Part shown: piece by piece, positions 19,206 through 28,080 of the stretch
How the letters are laid out: each line of letters begins with the position of its first letter
Position numbering within the stretch: the first letter of the stretch is position 1
Assembly: GCA_009928645.1 (NCBI GenBank)
Contig: SACH01000022.1
Location: forward strand, 1 to 42,345
Direction of reading: 5' to 3'
Length of the DNA stretch: 42,345 nucleotides
From: Gammaproteobacteria bacterium
GTDB taxonomy: Bacteria; Pseudomonadota; Gammaproteobacteria; Chromatiales; Chromatiaceae
Made by a program: the position numbers and the translations under genes
The notes under the pieces: generated by a model
Told to the model about the DNA's origin: nothing
Seen by the model: the letters and a program-made list of their open reading frames with translations, nothing else
Databases searched by the model: none

Positions 19206-19261
19206 GGAACTGTTGCCCTAAGGCGGAAGGAGCCCCTAGGGTGACCAGCCGCCCGGGGACC

Positions 19262-19525
19262 TCAAGCCATCGCTTTAATGCGGGCGTTGATCCGGCTCTT
19301 GTGACGGGCCGCCTTGTTGGCATGGATCAAACCCTTGCCGGCCGCCCGGTCGATGAAAGGCACGGCCAATTTGTAGGCCGCCACAGCCGCTTCCTTATCA
19401 CCCGCCGCGATAGCCTTGAGCGTGTTCTTGATATAAGTGCGCATGGCACTGCGGCGAGAGGCATTCTGCTGGCGATGCTGCTCGGCCTGACGGGCGCGCT
19501 TGAGGGCTTGGGGGGAGTTGGCCAA
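19262..19525 (-). CDS. rpsT: 30S ribosomal protein S20
   Basis: An 87-residue basic protein of the 30S body, a helical bundle that binds 16S rRNA early in assembly. [17 protein letters not shown] at the N-terminus and the C-terminal [21 protein letters not shown] are characteristic. The start codon is TTG (19523-19525 on the plus strand as CAA), with an AGGAG Shine-Dalgarno 8 nt upstream. The E. coli gene likewise uses UUG and is autoregulated through it, so the rare start is probably functional. It stands alone, with its own promoter upstream and an intrinsic terminator downstream. Confidence 0.98.
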   Translation of the reverse strand: MANSPQALKRARQAEQHRQQNASRRSAMRTYIKNTLKAIAAGDKEAAVAAYKLAVPFIDRAAGKGLIHANKAARHKSRINARIKAMA

Positions 19526-19578
19526 GTGATTGCTCCTGAAATCCGGGATGAATCGCGGGATAAAATTTAAGACCGCGC

Positions 19579-19607
19579 ATTTTCCTCAAGCCACCCTCCG
19601 CTGTCAA
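19579..19607 (-). promoter_or_regulatory. Sigma70-type promoter of rpsT
   Basis: On the minus strand, TTGACA (plus coordinates 19602-19607) is followed by a 17-nt spacer and GAAAAT (19579-19584), about 54 nt upstream of the TTG start. The -35 is consensus and the -10 matches four of six. Confidence 0.65.
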
Positions 19608-19905
19608 CCAAGCCGCGGCCTTTTTTCGTGCGTCCCATGGGTCCCCGCACCTCCCGCTTCGCCCGAGCCAGCCAGCGGGCTGCCAGACCAGGGGCGACCA
19701 ACCAGTCGATCTTGGGGCAGATCGGTACTCATTAACCGCCATTCGCCGCAGTTGTTCCCTATTCAACGCAATTAATGCTGGTGTCAAGATAGGGATGCTC
19801 TAATATTACGTTTTCGTGACGACGCTTTGGGCCGCTTGCGCCATGCTCCGGCCACCCTGCCGTACCCCCAATCACAACGACGCAACCTGCACGCGGAGGC
19901 AGCAC

Positions 19906-21009
19906 ATGACTGAAAATGAGGTCAAGCCGACCACCGAAACGCCACCGGCGGACCCAGCCACGGCGATAGCCAGCGCCATGTCCGACGCCAGCGCGGCGGC
20001 CCCAGCCAGCAAGGGCAAGGCGACGGCGGCCTCCGGCAGCTCGGCCAAGGCATCCGAATCAAAGGGCGCGGAAAAGCCCCTCGCGCGGTCGGCGGAAGTC
20101 AAGAAGGCGGATAAGCCCGAAAGCATCGATAAACTGGCCAACAGCGACAAGGAAGAAAAGAGGGACAAGCCCGTCAACGTGCTGGTCAACATTGATGTCG
20201 ACGAAAAGCAACTCAAGCGCGAGGCCGAGGCCTATTATCCGTATAAGAAAAAGATGCCCGTGACAGAGTACATGGACATCCAGTACCAACTGCAAATCGA
20301 GTTGCTCAAGTGGCAGAACTGGGTCAAGGAGACGGGTGAACGCATCATGGTGCTGTGCGAGGGTCGCGACGCCGCCGGCAAGGGCGGTACCATCAAGCGC
20401 TTCATGGAGCACCTGAATCCCCGGGCCGCGCGAGTGGTCGCCCTGGAAAAGCCCAACGATCGCGAACGCACCCAATGGTATCATCAGCGTTACATTCAGC
20501 ACCTGCCGGCTGCCGGAGAGATCGTCTTCTTCGACCGTTCCTGGTATAACCGTGCGGGGGTCGAGCGGGTGATGGGTTTCTGTAGCCCCGCCGAGTATCT
20601 GGAATTCATGCGGCAGACCCCGGAACTTGAGCGCATGCTGGTCCGCAGCGGCATCCGCCTGTACAAACTCTGGTTCTCGGTCACCCGTAAGGAGCAGTTG
20701 CGGCGCTTCAAATCCCGCGAGCACGACCCCCTGAAACAGTGGAAGCTCAGCCCCATGGACCTGGCCTCCCTGGATCTGTGGGATGAATACACCAGTGCCA
20801 AGGAAAACATGTACTTCTATACCCACACAGCAGACTGTCCCTGGACCGTGATCAAGTCCGACGACAAGAAGCGGGCCCGTATCAACGCCATGCGCTTCCT
20901 GCTCTCCAAGAGTCCTTACCCGAACCGTAATCCGGAGGTTGCCTGCCCGCCCGACCCCGAGATCGTGGTCGGCCCCCAGATCGACCAACTGAGTCCCGCC
21001 TCGCTTTGA
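19906..21009 (+). CDS. ppk2: Polyphosphate kinase 2 (PPK2)
   Basis: PPK2 enzymes transfer phosphate between polyphosphate and nucleotides, usually forming GTP or ATP from the diphosphate. The catalytic domain (about 105-345) has the Walker A CEGRDAAGKGGTIKRF (151-166), followed by RVVALEKPNDRERTQWYHQRYIQHLP, Walker B IVFFDRSWYNRAGVERVMGF and the lid segment KLWFSVTRKEQLRRFKSREHDPLKQWKLSPMD split over residues 245-285. Ahead of it is about 100 residues of Ala/Ser/Lys/Glu-rich low complexity. The ATG at 19906 follows GGAGG by 6 nt; an earlier in-frame ATG-less extension to 19816 is not convincing. A small coiled-coil gene follows by 23 nt. Confidence 0.96.
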   Translation: MTENEVKPTTETPPADPATAIASAMSDASAAAPASKGKATAASGSSAKASESKGAEKPLARSAEVKKADKPESIDKLANSDKEEKRDKPVNVLVNIDVDEKQLKREAEAYYPYKKKMPVTEYMDIQYQLQIELLKWQNWVKETGERIMVLCEGRDAAGKGGTIKRFMEHLNPRAARVVALEKPNDRERTQWYHQRYIQHLPAAGEIVFFDRSWYNRAGVERVMGFCSPAEYLEFMRQTPELERMLVRSGIRLYKLWFSVTRKEQLRRFKSREHDPLKQWKLSPMDLASLDLWDEYTSAKENMYFYTHTADCPWTVIKSDDKKRARINAMRFLLSKSPYPNRNPEVACPPDPEIVVGPQIDQLSPASL

Positions 21010-21032
21010 ACCCAGGGAGATCCGCTAACGCC

Positions 21033-21260
21033 ATGTCGAAGCACTACGAAAAACAAGCCAAGCAGGTCGTCAAGGGCTTCAAGGAGATCCTTGAGGAAGA
21101 TGCCCGCAAGGTACTGACCGAGGAAGATCTCGGCCAACTGGCCATGTTGATCGAATCTGCCATCACCAACGCCGTGCTGTCGGCGGTGGAAAAGGTCGCC
21201 GATGACCTGGAAAAGTCCGTGCGCAAGATTCGTCGCGGCGCTGAGCATTACGACGACTGA
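21033..21260 (+). CDS. Small coiled-coil protein downstream of PPK2, function unknown
   Basis: A 75-residue acidic and basic helical protein (KQAKQVVKGFKEILEEDARK, then VLSAVEKVADDLEKSVRKIRR) with heptad-like hydrophobic spacing and no membrane segment or Cys. I do not recognise a named family. The ATG at 21033 follows a gggaga Shine-Dalgarno. It sits 23 nt after the PPK2 stop on the same strand, so it is likely co-transcribed and could be a binding partner, perhaps at polyphosphate granules; that is inference from position only. Confidence 0.75.
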   Translation: MSKHYEKQAKQVVKGFKEILEEDARKVLTEEDLGQLAMLIESAITNAVLSAVEKVADDLEKSVRKIRRGAEHYDD

Positions 21261-21373
21261 TCCCGCTCAAGCCCCACCGGGGGACCAGGGCCTCCCCCAT
21301 GGCCGCTCTTCCGGTGCGGGGTCTCGATGTCTTCGGCCGTGGCGATGCCTAACTCTTGGGGTATCATCGACCG

Positions 21374-23584
21374 ATGCAGCCACCTCAGGTCATACACCGG
21401 AATAGCCACAGCGGGGGGATTGCCCCCCCCCAAGTCTTGCCCGGCGTCACCCATCCTCCACGCCCTTTCGTCACGCCCAAACCCAGCCCCAGTTCCCCTT
21501 TCTCGGGTGAGATCTGGCGGACATTATGGCTTCGCGCCGGATCGTTGGGCTGGCGCCTGACCTTGCTCGCCACCCGGCAGCGATGCTGGTTGGCGGGCCT
21601 TCTGGGCCTCCTTTTCTGCGCCAGCCTGTCCGCCGAAACTCTCCCCTACGACCTGAGGATCAAACCGACCGGTCATCAGGCCATGGACCAGGCCCTGCTG
21701 GACGCTTCCCTCCTCGCCAGCCTGCGTGAGGAGGCCAAAGCCGGCCCCTTTGCCCTGGTCGCCCGGGCCAATGACGACCTGCCGCGCCTGGATGACGTCC
21801 TGCGCAGCTTTGGTTACTACGACGCCTATATCGACATCCGCCTGGATGGTCTCCCCCTGGAGACACCGGACCTGGTAGCGCGCCTAGAGGAGCGGTCGGC
21901 CTCAGCAAATGCGGCGAGCGCGCCGAGCGCGCCGGACCCGTCTGGTTCGCCTGGCACCACGGGCACCGCGGGCGCCCCCGAAGCGGTCAGCACGGCTGGC
22001 GCGGGGGCTTCGGCTAGCCCCCCGGGCTCGGCCGACACCTCGGGCACGGCGCGTACGGCTGGCGCGCCAGGGGCGATTCCCATCGAGGTCGGCATCGATC
22101 TGGGCCCCCTTTACCATATTGGCCAGGCGCGCCTCGAAGGCCCGGTCTCGCCGGCGGTCCACGCTGCCTTCACCCTGACCCCTGGCCAGCCGGCCTTGGC
22201 CGCGAGCGTCCTCGCCGCCGGCCAGGCGGTGCTGGCCGCCCTGCGCGAGGAGGGCTACGCCCTGGCGCAAGTTCCTGCCCCGGACGTCCTCGTCAACCAC
22301 TACACCCGGACCATGGACGTCACCTTCACCGCCGCCCCTGGTCCCCGCCTCGGCGTCGGCACCATCCGCATCGAGGGGCTCGACCGGGTCAAGGAGGACT
22401 ATGTCCGCCGCCGTCTGGGCCTGGAGCCGGGGGAACTCGTCACCACCAGCCGGCTGGAACGGGCACGCAGGGATCTGCTAGCGGGCAGGGTGCTGGCCAG
22501 CGTCCGGCTCATCCCCGGGACGACCCCGGACCCCGGCGGCCATTTGCCCCTCACCCTGGAGGTCACTGAGCGCCCCCCCCGGGTGCTGCGTTTCGCCGGC
22601 GCCTATTCCACAGATGAGGGTGGCAGCGTCTCTGGCTCCTGGACCCACCGCAACCTGCTGGGTCGCGCCGAGCAACTCACCCTGCGCGCCGATGTCGGCA
22701 CCCTGGGCGCCCCCTACACCAGCGAGCCGAGCTATCTGCTGAGCGCGGCCCTGGTCAAGCCCGACCTCTGGCGCCGTGACCAAGACCTGCACCTGGACGC
22801 TGCCGCGGTGCGGGAATTCCTCGAGGCCTACGACCGGGATGCCATCACCGCCGGCGCCGCCCTGCAGCGTCGCTACGGCGACAACTTCCAGGTCGGCCTG
22901 GGGCTGGGTCTGGAGCGGTCACGCATCACCCAGGACGCGGTGGTCCAGGACTACCACCTCGCCTTCCTGCCCCTGACTCTGAAATACAACAACGCCGGCG
23001 ACCTGCTCGATCCCCGCCAGGGCTTCCGGGTGGACGTGCGGGCCGCCCCGACCCAGGTCCTCAGCGGCGACGCCGATGATTTCCTGCACCTGCGCGCCAC
23101 CGGCACCGCCTACCTCGACCTGAGCCGCCTGACGGCCGGGGACGCCGACAAGGCCATGGCGGGCGGCACCATCCTCGCCGGTCGCCTGGTCATCGGCCGC
23201 ATCTTCGGCGCTGCGGCCAGCGCCGTGCCCCCGGATTGGCGCTTCTACGCTGGTGGTGGCGGCTCGGTCCGCGGCTTCCCCTTCCAATCCATCGGTCCGG
23301 AGACGGCCTCAGGCCAGCCCCAGGGCGGCAGCAACCTGCTGGAGACCAGCATCGAGCTGCGCCAGCAGCTGTGGGGCAATTGGGGTGCCGCGGTCTTCGT
23401 CGATACCGGCGCCGTCTCGGATGAGAATTTCCCCGGCACCGGCGGCTGGTCCATCGGCGCCGGGGCCGGGGTCCGTTACCGGACGCCGGTAGGACCGGTG
23501 CGGGTGGATCTGGCCACCCCGTTGAACAACGACGCCGGTGACCCCGCGATCCAGTTCTACATCGGCGTCGGCCAGGCCTGGTGA
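21374..23584 (+). CDS. tamA: Translocation and assembly module subunit TamA (Omp85 family)
   Basis: An outer-membrane Omp85 protein that acts with TamB in assembling outer-membrane proteins or moving envelope lipids. A signal-peptide-like segment (WLAGLLGLLFCASLSA, 72-87) precedes the mature region. POTRA-like domains run from about 90 to 400, with YYDAYIDIRL and DLGPLYHIGQARLEG as recognisable strands. The 16-strand barrel occupies the C-terminal half, with the Omp85 lid motif GGSVRGFPFQSIGPE and the closing VGPVRVDLATPL. Residues 175-234, inside the POTRA region, are an Ala/Gly/Ser/Pro/Thr insert atypical of TamA. The start is uncertain because 40-50 residues precede the signal core; ATG 21374 is chosen. 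The stop codon overlaps or abuts the tamB start. Confidence 0.92.
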   Translation: MQPPQVIHRNSHSGGIAPPQVLPGVTHPPRPFVTPKPSPSSPFSGEIWRTLWLRAGSLGWRLTLLATRQRCWLAGLLGLLFCASLSAETLPYDLRIKPTGHQAMDQALLDASLLASLREEAKAGPFALVARANDDLPRLDDVLRSFGYYDAYIDIRLDGLPLETPDLVARLEERSASANAASAPSAPDPSGSPGTTGTAGAPEAVSTAGAGASASPPGSADTSGTARTAGAPGAIPIEVGIDLGPLYHIGQARLEGPVSPAVHAAFTLTPGQPALAASVLAAGQAVLAALREEGYALAQVPAPDVLVNHYTRTMDVTFTAAPGPRLGVGTIRIEGLDRVKEDYVRRRLGLEPGELVTTSRLERARRDLLAGRVLASVRLIPGTTPDPGGHLPLTLEVTERPPRVLRFAGAYSTDEGGSVSGSWTHRNLLGRAEQLTLRADVGTLGAPYTSEPSYLLSAALVKPDLWRRDQDLHLDAAAVREFLEAYDRDAITAGAALQRRYGDNFQVGLGLGLERSRITQDAVVQDYHLAFLPLTLKYNNAGDLLDPRQGFRVDVRAAPTQVLSGDADDFLHLRATGTAYLDLSRLTAGDADKAMAGGTILAGRLVIGRIFGAAASAVPPDWRFYAGGGGSVRGFPFQSIGPETASGQPQGGSNLLETSIELRQQLWGNWGAAVFVDTGAVSDENFPGTGGWSIGAGAGVRYRTPVGPVRVDLATPLNNDAGDPAIQFYIGVGQAW

Positions 23585-23586
23585 TC

Positions 23587-26500
23587 ATGCCCTCGCCCCC
23601 GCGCTTCTCCTATCTCCTCCGCCTCCCGCGTCTCCTGGTTCGCCTGGTGCTCCTCCTCATTGGCGTGCCGTTGCTGCTGCTAGCCGCCTTGCTACTGGCA
23701 GCCAATTCCGACCCCGGGCGACGCCTCATTACCGACCAGGTCAATACCCTTAGCGACGGCCTGGTCCAGCTCCAGGGCCTGCAGGGCCATTTGCCCCTGG
23801 CCCCGCGTATTGGCCGCCTGGAGATCCGCGATGAAGCGGGCCTATGGCTCGCCCTCGACGACGCCGCCCTGGATCTGAACCCCTGGCCCCTGTTACGAGG
23901 CCGGATACAGGTCACCCGCCTCAGCGCCGCGGCCGTCCATCTGGAACGGCTGCCAGCCAGCGATGAAGAGGCGGCGGAGAGCCCCGCTGCGTCAGGGGTC
24001 TGGTACCTGCCACCCCTCGAACTCAGTCAGCTCAGCGTCCAGCGCCTTACCCTGGGTGAGGTCCTGCCCGGCGCCCCGGCGCTGAGTGTCGCCGGTCATG
24101 GAACCCTGACCAGCCTGGCGGCCCTCGATGCTTGGCTCGACCCACCGGCAACGGCCCAACCGGAGGAGGCCACCCAGGGTGGCAGCCTCACCGCCGGGCC
24201 TGCGCCCCGCGCCTCGGACTCAACGGACGAGGCCGTGAATCAGACCGCGATTGAGCCGGCGACCGCTACTGTGGCCGCGCAGGCCAACCTCCTCAGCGTC
24301 TCGCTCGACCTGCGTACTCTCGACCGCCAGGACCATTACCAGCTCACACTCGACGCCCACCCCCAGGACAATCGCCTGGAGGTACAGGTTCAGGAGGCCC
24401 CGGACGGCCTGATCAGTATCCTCCTCCGCCACCTGGGGGTGCAGTTACCGCCCGAGGTCGACCGCTGGCAACTGGCCGCGTCCGGTCGTGGTCCCCTGGT
24501 GGCCCTGGCCCTGGAAGCCAAGCTGGAGGCTGGTCCCCTGCAAGTCAGCGCCGACGCCCTTCTGGACCTACCCGCCCAGGCGGCGGCGCGCCTCCAACTC
24601 AGGGCTGAACTGCCAGCCCTAGCCCTGCGGCCGGACTTCGGAGTACCCCTCGCCTGGCAGGCCATCCACTTCACGGCGGAGCTGAACGGCCCCTGGGTCG
24701 CCCCCCAGGGCGAGGCCCATCTGGAGGCCAAGGGCCTCAGCTATGCCGCCTCGAACCTCTCGCGACTGACCGCTGATCTGCGGGGCGATACCCTGGGCCT
24801 GAAGCTCAGTGCCCTCGCCACGGGCGCGGACATCCCTGACCTCCCGGCAGAGATCAGCGGGGAACCCCTGCGCTTCGCGGCCGAAGTCTCCCCCCAGGCG
24901 CCAGGCCTGCCCTTCAGCCTTAGCCTCGACCATCCCCTCGCCCAGTTCAGCGCCGCAGGCCATATCGCCACGCTAGCGGGCCAGGCCAGCCTCAACTTGC
25001 CCCAGCTCACCACCTTGGGCCGCCTCCTCGGGCGTGACCTGGAGGGTAGCGCCCAGGTGGAGGCCGACTTCGCCCTGGCGGCGGCCGCGAGCCACTACCT
25101 CGACTGGTCGGCGCCCACAGTGGCAGGTGTAGGAATTGCGCCACAGGTAACCAAGGACTCAGACACTGGAACACCAGCGCCAAAGCCGACCGCAACGGCC
25201 GCGGGGGATAGTCCCAGTCCATCCGATGGACCTCGTACCGCAGATGTTGCCAGTTCCAGCATCGTGGCTCGTGCTGGGGATGTTGCCAGCCCCGGCGGTT
25301 TGGCACCTGAACCCCATGTTGCCAGCCCCACCGATGGGGTTATTGCCGATGTTGTCAGCCCGCCTGATGTTACCCAAGCGCCTTCGGACCTCACGGCCAC
25401 CTTGACCCTGGACGCGCGTTCCCCCCCTTGGGGTGTCGCCCGGATCAAGGGCCGGCTCGCTGCCAACCTGACCGGCCAAAGCGGCAAGCTGAACCTGGAA
25501 GGCGATTGGGACGGCCACCCCCTGAATCTTCAGCTCCTCGGGGCGCGGGAGGTGGACGGGACCCTTGACCTGACCATCGACGCCAGCCACCTGGCTGGCG
25601 TCAACGCCCAGGGCCAGTTACGCCTGCCCCCCGATGCCGTGCTGCCCCTGGGCAAGATCGAACTCAAGGCCCCCAAGCTCGCCGACCTCCAACCCCTGGT
25701 GGGCCAGCCCCTAGCGGGCAACCTCGATCTGCTGCTGGACCTGACCAAGACACACGCCCTGATCAGGGCCCGAGGCCAGGGCCTGCGTCTGCCGGGTGAA
25801 CTGGCGCTAGAAAGCCTCAGCCTGGACGGGCAGATCAGCGACCCGGTGGCCCTCAGCGGCATCCAGGCACGGCTGCAACTGGGTGGCCTCGCCGTCGCCA
25901 GCACCCGGGGTGACCTGAGCCTCACCGCAGCAGGCAGCCAGCAGGCTCTGGCCCTGTCCAGCGAGGGCCAGCTCGAAACGCCCCTGGGCCCCACGCGCCT
26001 ATCGGCGGCGGCAGACCTGGATATCCCCGGCCAACGCCTAACCCTGAGCCGCTTCGCAACCGAGGCCCAAGGCCAAAACCTGCGCCTCCAGAACCCCGCG
26101 GTCCTGGCCTTCGTGGAGGGGGTAACGGTGGATCGCCTGCGCCTGGAGCTGGGCGGCGGCAGCCTCGACCTAGGTGGCCGCCTGGCCCCGATGCTGGACC
26201 TCAAGGCCCGCCTCGACCGCCTGGATCTGGCCTGGCTGGCCGGTCTCGCCGGCCAGCCCCTGGTGGCGGGCCTCCTCGATGGCCAGGCGGAACTCCAGGG
26301 CCCCCCAACGGCCCCGACCGGCAAACTGGCGCTCAAGGCCAGCGGCCTGCTCCTCACCAGCAACGGCGGCTTCGGTCTGCCCCCCGCCGTCCTGGACGCC
26401 AACCTGACCCTCAAGCCGGACGCCAACCAGCTCGACGCCCGGGTGGCCCTGGGTCCCCAGGGTGAGCTGCGGCTCCAGGGACCGATCGGCGGTACACTGC

Positions 26501-27804
26501 CCCTGGCGCCTGGTACCCTTGGCCTGCGCGCCACGGGCCGTCTGGATCTGGGTCTCCTTAATCCCCTGCTGACCGCCGCGGGCCGTGAGGCCAACGGGCG
26601 GGTCGATCTCGACGCCCGCATCGGCGGCACCACTGGCGCCCCCCGGCTCGACGGACGCGTGCGGCTGGCCACCGTCGCCTTCCGGGACTGGAATCTGGGC
26701 CTGAGCCTGACCAGTCTCAACGGGGATCTGGTCCTGGATGGCCAACGGCTGCGCCTGGAGGGCGTGCGGGCCCAGGCCGGCGCCGGCACCCTGGCCCTCA
26801 ATGGTAAGGTCGAGCTCTTTACCCCCGACCGGCCCCTGGATCTGACCCTCACCGCCCGGGGCGCCGAGCCGCTGCGGTCCGATCTGCTGAGCCTCAGGAT
26901 GGACGCGGACCTGAGCCTGCGGGGCCCCGCGCTGGATGCCACCCTGGCGGGGAATGCCCACTTTTCCCGCATCGACATCCGCCTGCCCGAACACCTGGCC
27001 GCCAGCGTGCCCGTCCTGCAGGTCCACGAGGAAGGGGTGGCCCGCCAACCCCGGCCCGCCCCCCCGCCCCGGGAACAGACCACCGCCCCCTTCCGCCTGG
27101 CCCTCGACCTCAGCCTCGATGCCCCCCGGAGCGTCTATATCCGCGGCCAGGGGGTGGACGCCGAGCTGGGTGGCAAACTGCGGGTACAAGGCCAGATGGC
27201 GGACCCCACCATCACCGGCGGCTTCAACCTGATCCGCGGCGAGTACAAACTCATCGGCCAGACCCTGCGCTTCACTCAAGGCCATATCGGTCTGGATGGC
27301 GCCAGCGGCCTGGACCCCACCCTGGACCTGGAGGCCCGGGTGACGGCGGCGGGCAGCACCGCCATCCTCGGGGTCAAGGGCACCGCCACGGAGCCACGCA
27401 TCGTATTGCGGGGCGAACCGGAATTGCCCCAGGACGAGGTCCTGTCACGACTGCTGTTCGGCGTCGCCGGCACCCGGCTCTCCCCCTGGCAGACCGCCCA
27501 GGTCGGCCTGGCCGCCGCCCGCCTGGCGGGCATCGGCCCCAAGGGACCGGGACTGCTGGAAAGCGCCCGCACCGCCATGGGACTCGACCGCCTTAGCATC
27601 GGCAGCGACGATAAAGGCGGGACCACCGCCGAAGCCGGTCGCCAGCTTTCCGAGCGGGTCTATCTCGGCGCCCGCCAAGGCACCCGCGCCGGCGAGACCC
27701 AGGGGGTGCTGCGCATCGAGCTCACCCCCAATCTCAAGTTGGAGACGGACGTCGGCGCCACCAGCGGCAGTCGCGCCGGCATCGCTTACGAAAAAGAGTA
27801 CTGA
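23587..27804 (+). CDS. tamB: Translocation and assembly module subunit TamB (AsmA-like bridge protein)
   Basis: A 1405-residue inner-membrane-anchored periplasmic protein forming a hydrophobic beta-taco groove to TamA. The N-terminal membrane anchor (LLVRLVLLLIGVPLLLLAAL, about 14-33) is followed by long repeated beta-strand segments. The conserved C-terminal DUF490 region contains ITGGFNLIRGEYKLIGQTL, FTQGHIGLDG, LPQDEVLSRLLFG and SPWQTAQVGLAAARLAG. It is longer than E. coli TamB (about 1260), partly through a low-complexity insert at about 515-600 with a repeated D/H-VAS/VVSP pattern (bases 25130-25390). The ATG at 23587 lies 2 nt past the tamA stop; a GTG at 23581 overlaps that stop as GTGA and is an alternative. 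Translational coupling with tamA is likely. Confidence 0.95.
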   Translation: MPSPPRFSYLLRLPRLLVRLVLLLIGVPLLLLAALLLAANSDPGRRLITDQVNTLSDGLVQLQGLQGHLPLAPRIGRLEIRDEAGLWLALDDAALDLNPWPLLRGRIQVTRLSAAAVHLERLPASDEEAAESPAASGVWYLPPLELSQLSVQRLTLGEVLPGAPALSVAGHGTLTSLAALDAWLDPPATAQPEEATQGGSLTAGPAPRASDSTDEAVNQTAIEPATATVAAQANLLSVSLDLRTLDRQDHYQLTLDAHPQDNRLEVQVQEAPDGLISILLRHLGVQLPPEVDRWQLAASGRGPLVALALEAKLEAGPLQVSADALLDLPAQAAARLQLRAELPALALRPDFGVPLAWQAIHFTAELNGPWVAPQGEAHLEAKGLSYAASNLSRLTADLRGDTLGLKLSALATGADIPDLPAEISGEPLRFAAEVSPQAPGLPFSLSLDHPLAQFSAAGHIATLAGQASLNLPQLTTLGRLLGRDLEGSAQVEADFALAAAASHYLDWSAPTVAGVGIAPQVTKDSDTGTPAPKPTATAAGDSPSPSDGPRTADVASSSIVARAGDVASPGGLAPEPHVASPTDGVIADVVSPPDVTQAPSDLTATLTLDARSPPWGVARIKGRLAANLTGQSGKLNLEGDWDGHPLNLQLLGAREVDGTLDLTIDASHLAGVNAQGQLRLPPDAVLPLGKIELKAPKLADLQPLVGQPLAGNLDLLLDLTKTHALIRARGQGLRLPGELALESLSLDGQISDPVALSGIQARLQLGGLAVASTRGDLSLTAAGSQQALALSSEGQLETPLGPTRLSAAADLDIPGQRLTLSRFATEAQGQNLRLQNPAVLAFVEGVTVDRLRLELGGGSLDLGGRLAPMLDLKARLDRLDLAWLAGLAGQPLVAGLLDGQAELQGPPTAPTGKLALKASGLLLTSNGGFGLPPAVLDANLTLKPDANQLDARVALGPQGELRLQGPIGGTLPLAPGTLGLRATGRLDLGLLNPLLTAAGREANGRVDLDARIGGTTGAPRLDGRVRLATVAFRDWNLGLSLTSLNGDLVLDGQRLRLEGVRAQAGAGTLALNGKVELFTPDRPLDLTLTARGAEPLRSDLLSLRMDADLSLRGPALDATLAGNAHFSRIDIRLPEHLAASVPVLQVHEEGVARQPRPAPPPREQTTAPFRLALDLSLDAPRSVYIRGQGVDAELGGKLRVQGQMADPTITGGFNLIRGEYKLIGQTLRFTQGHIGLDGASGLDPTLDLEARVTAAGSTAILGVKGTATEPRIVLRGEPELPQDEVLSRLLFGVAGTRLSPWQTAQVGLAAARLAGIGPKGPGLLESARTAMGLDRLSIGSDDKGGTTAEAGRQLSERVYLGARQGTRAGETQGVLRIELTPNLKLETDVGATSGSRAGIAYEKEY
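25225..25373 (+). repeat. Degenerate GATGTTGCCAG-type repeat in the tamB low-complexity insert
   Basis: Units close to GATGTTGCCAGC recur at irregular spacing of about 35-50 nt, encoding DVASS, DVASP, HVASP and DVVSP in frame. The stretch is less GC-rich than the surrounding tamB sequence, suggesting expansion of a short unit inside a tolerant linker. Confidence 0.6.
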
Positions 27805-27992
27805 TGAGGAGGCGCGAGTGGTCGCTGCGAAGCCAGGTGAACTCACCCGGCGCAACACAGAGTTCCGTGCTCAACCAAATGAAGTGAGCGAGATTTACAC
27901 CTGTGGGAGGTCAGCTAACGAAATGACTTAACGCGTCGCGGGCAATCGGTTGCTGACGGCTGACAGCTCAGGTATAGGGGCTGTCGATAAAA

Positions 27993-28069
27993 TGGTCGGG
28001 GTGAGAGGATTCGAACCTCCGGCCCCTACGTCCCGAACGTAGTGCTCTACCAGGCTGAGCTACACCCCG
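27993..28069 (-). tRNA. tRNA-Pro (anticodon CGG)
   Basis: Read on the minus strand, the 77-nt gene folds into a standard cloverleaf. The acceptor stem is CGGGGTG with CACCCCG, the D arm GCTCAGCCTGGTAGAGC, the anticodon stem CTACG/CGTAG around loop TTCGGGA (anticodon CGG), and the T arm GGAGG-TTCGAAT-CCTCT. ACCA is encoded at the 3' end. It decodes CCG proline codons, a frequent codon at this GC content. It lies 11 nt downstream of ispB on the same strand, so it is probably processed from an ispB-containing transcript. A TTTT follows the CCA. Confidence 0.97.
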
Positions 28070-28080
28070 TGAAGTTGCCG

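Noticed and set aside
19760..19806. Promoter for ppk2 ending in TAATAT at 19801-19806
   Set aside because: The -10 is good but no acceptable -35 lies at 16-18 nt, so it was not annotated.
25530..27083. Long open frame of about 500 codons antisense to tamB
   Set aside because: Arg/Ser-rich composition typical of an antisense frame in GC-rich DNA; tamB has clear family motifs on the other strand.
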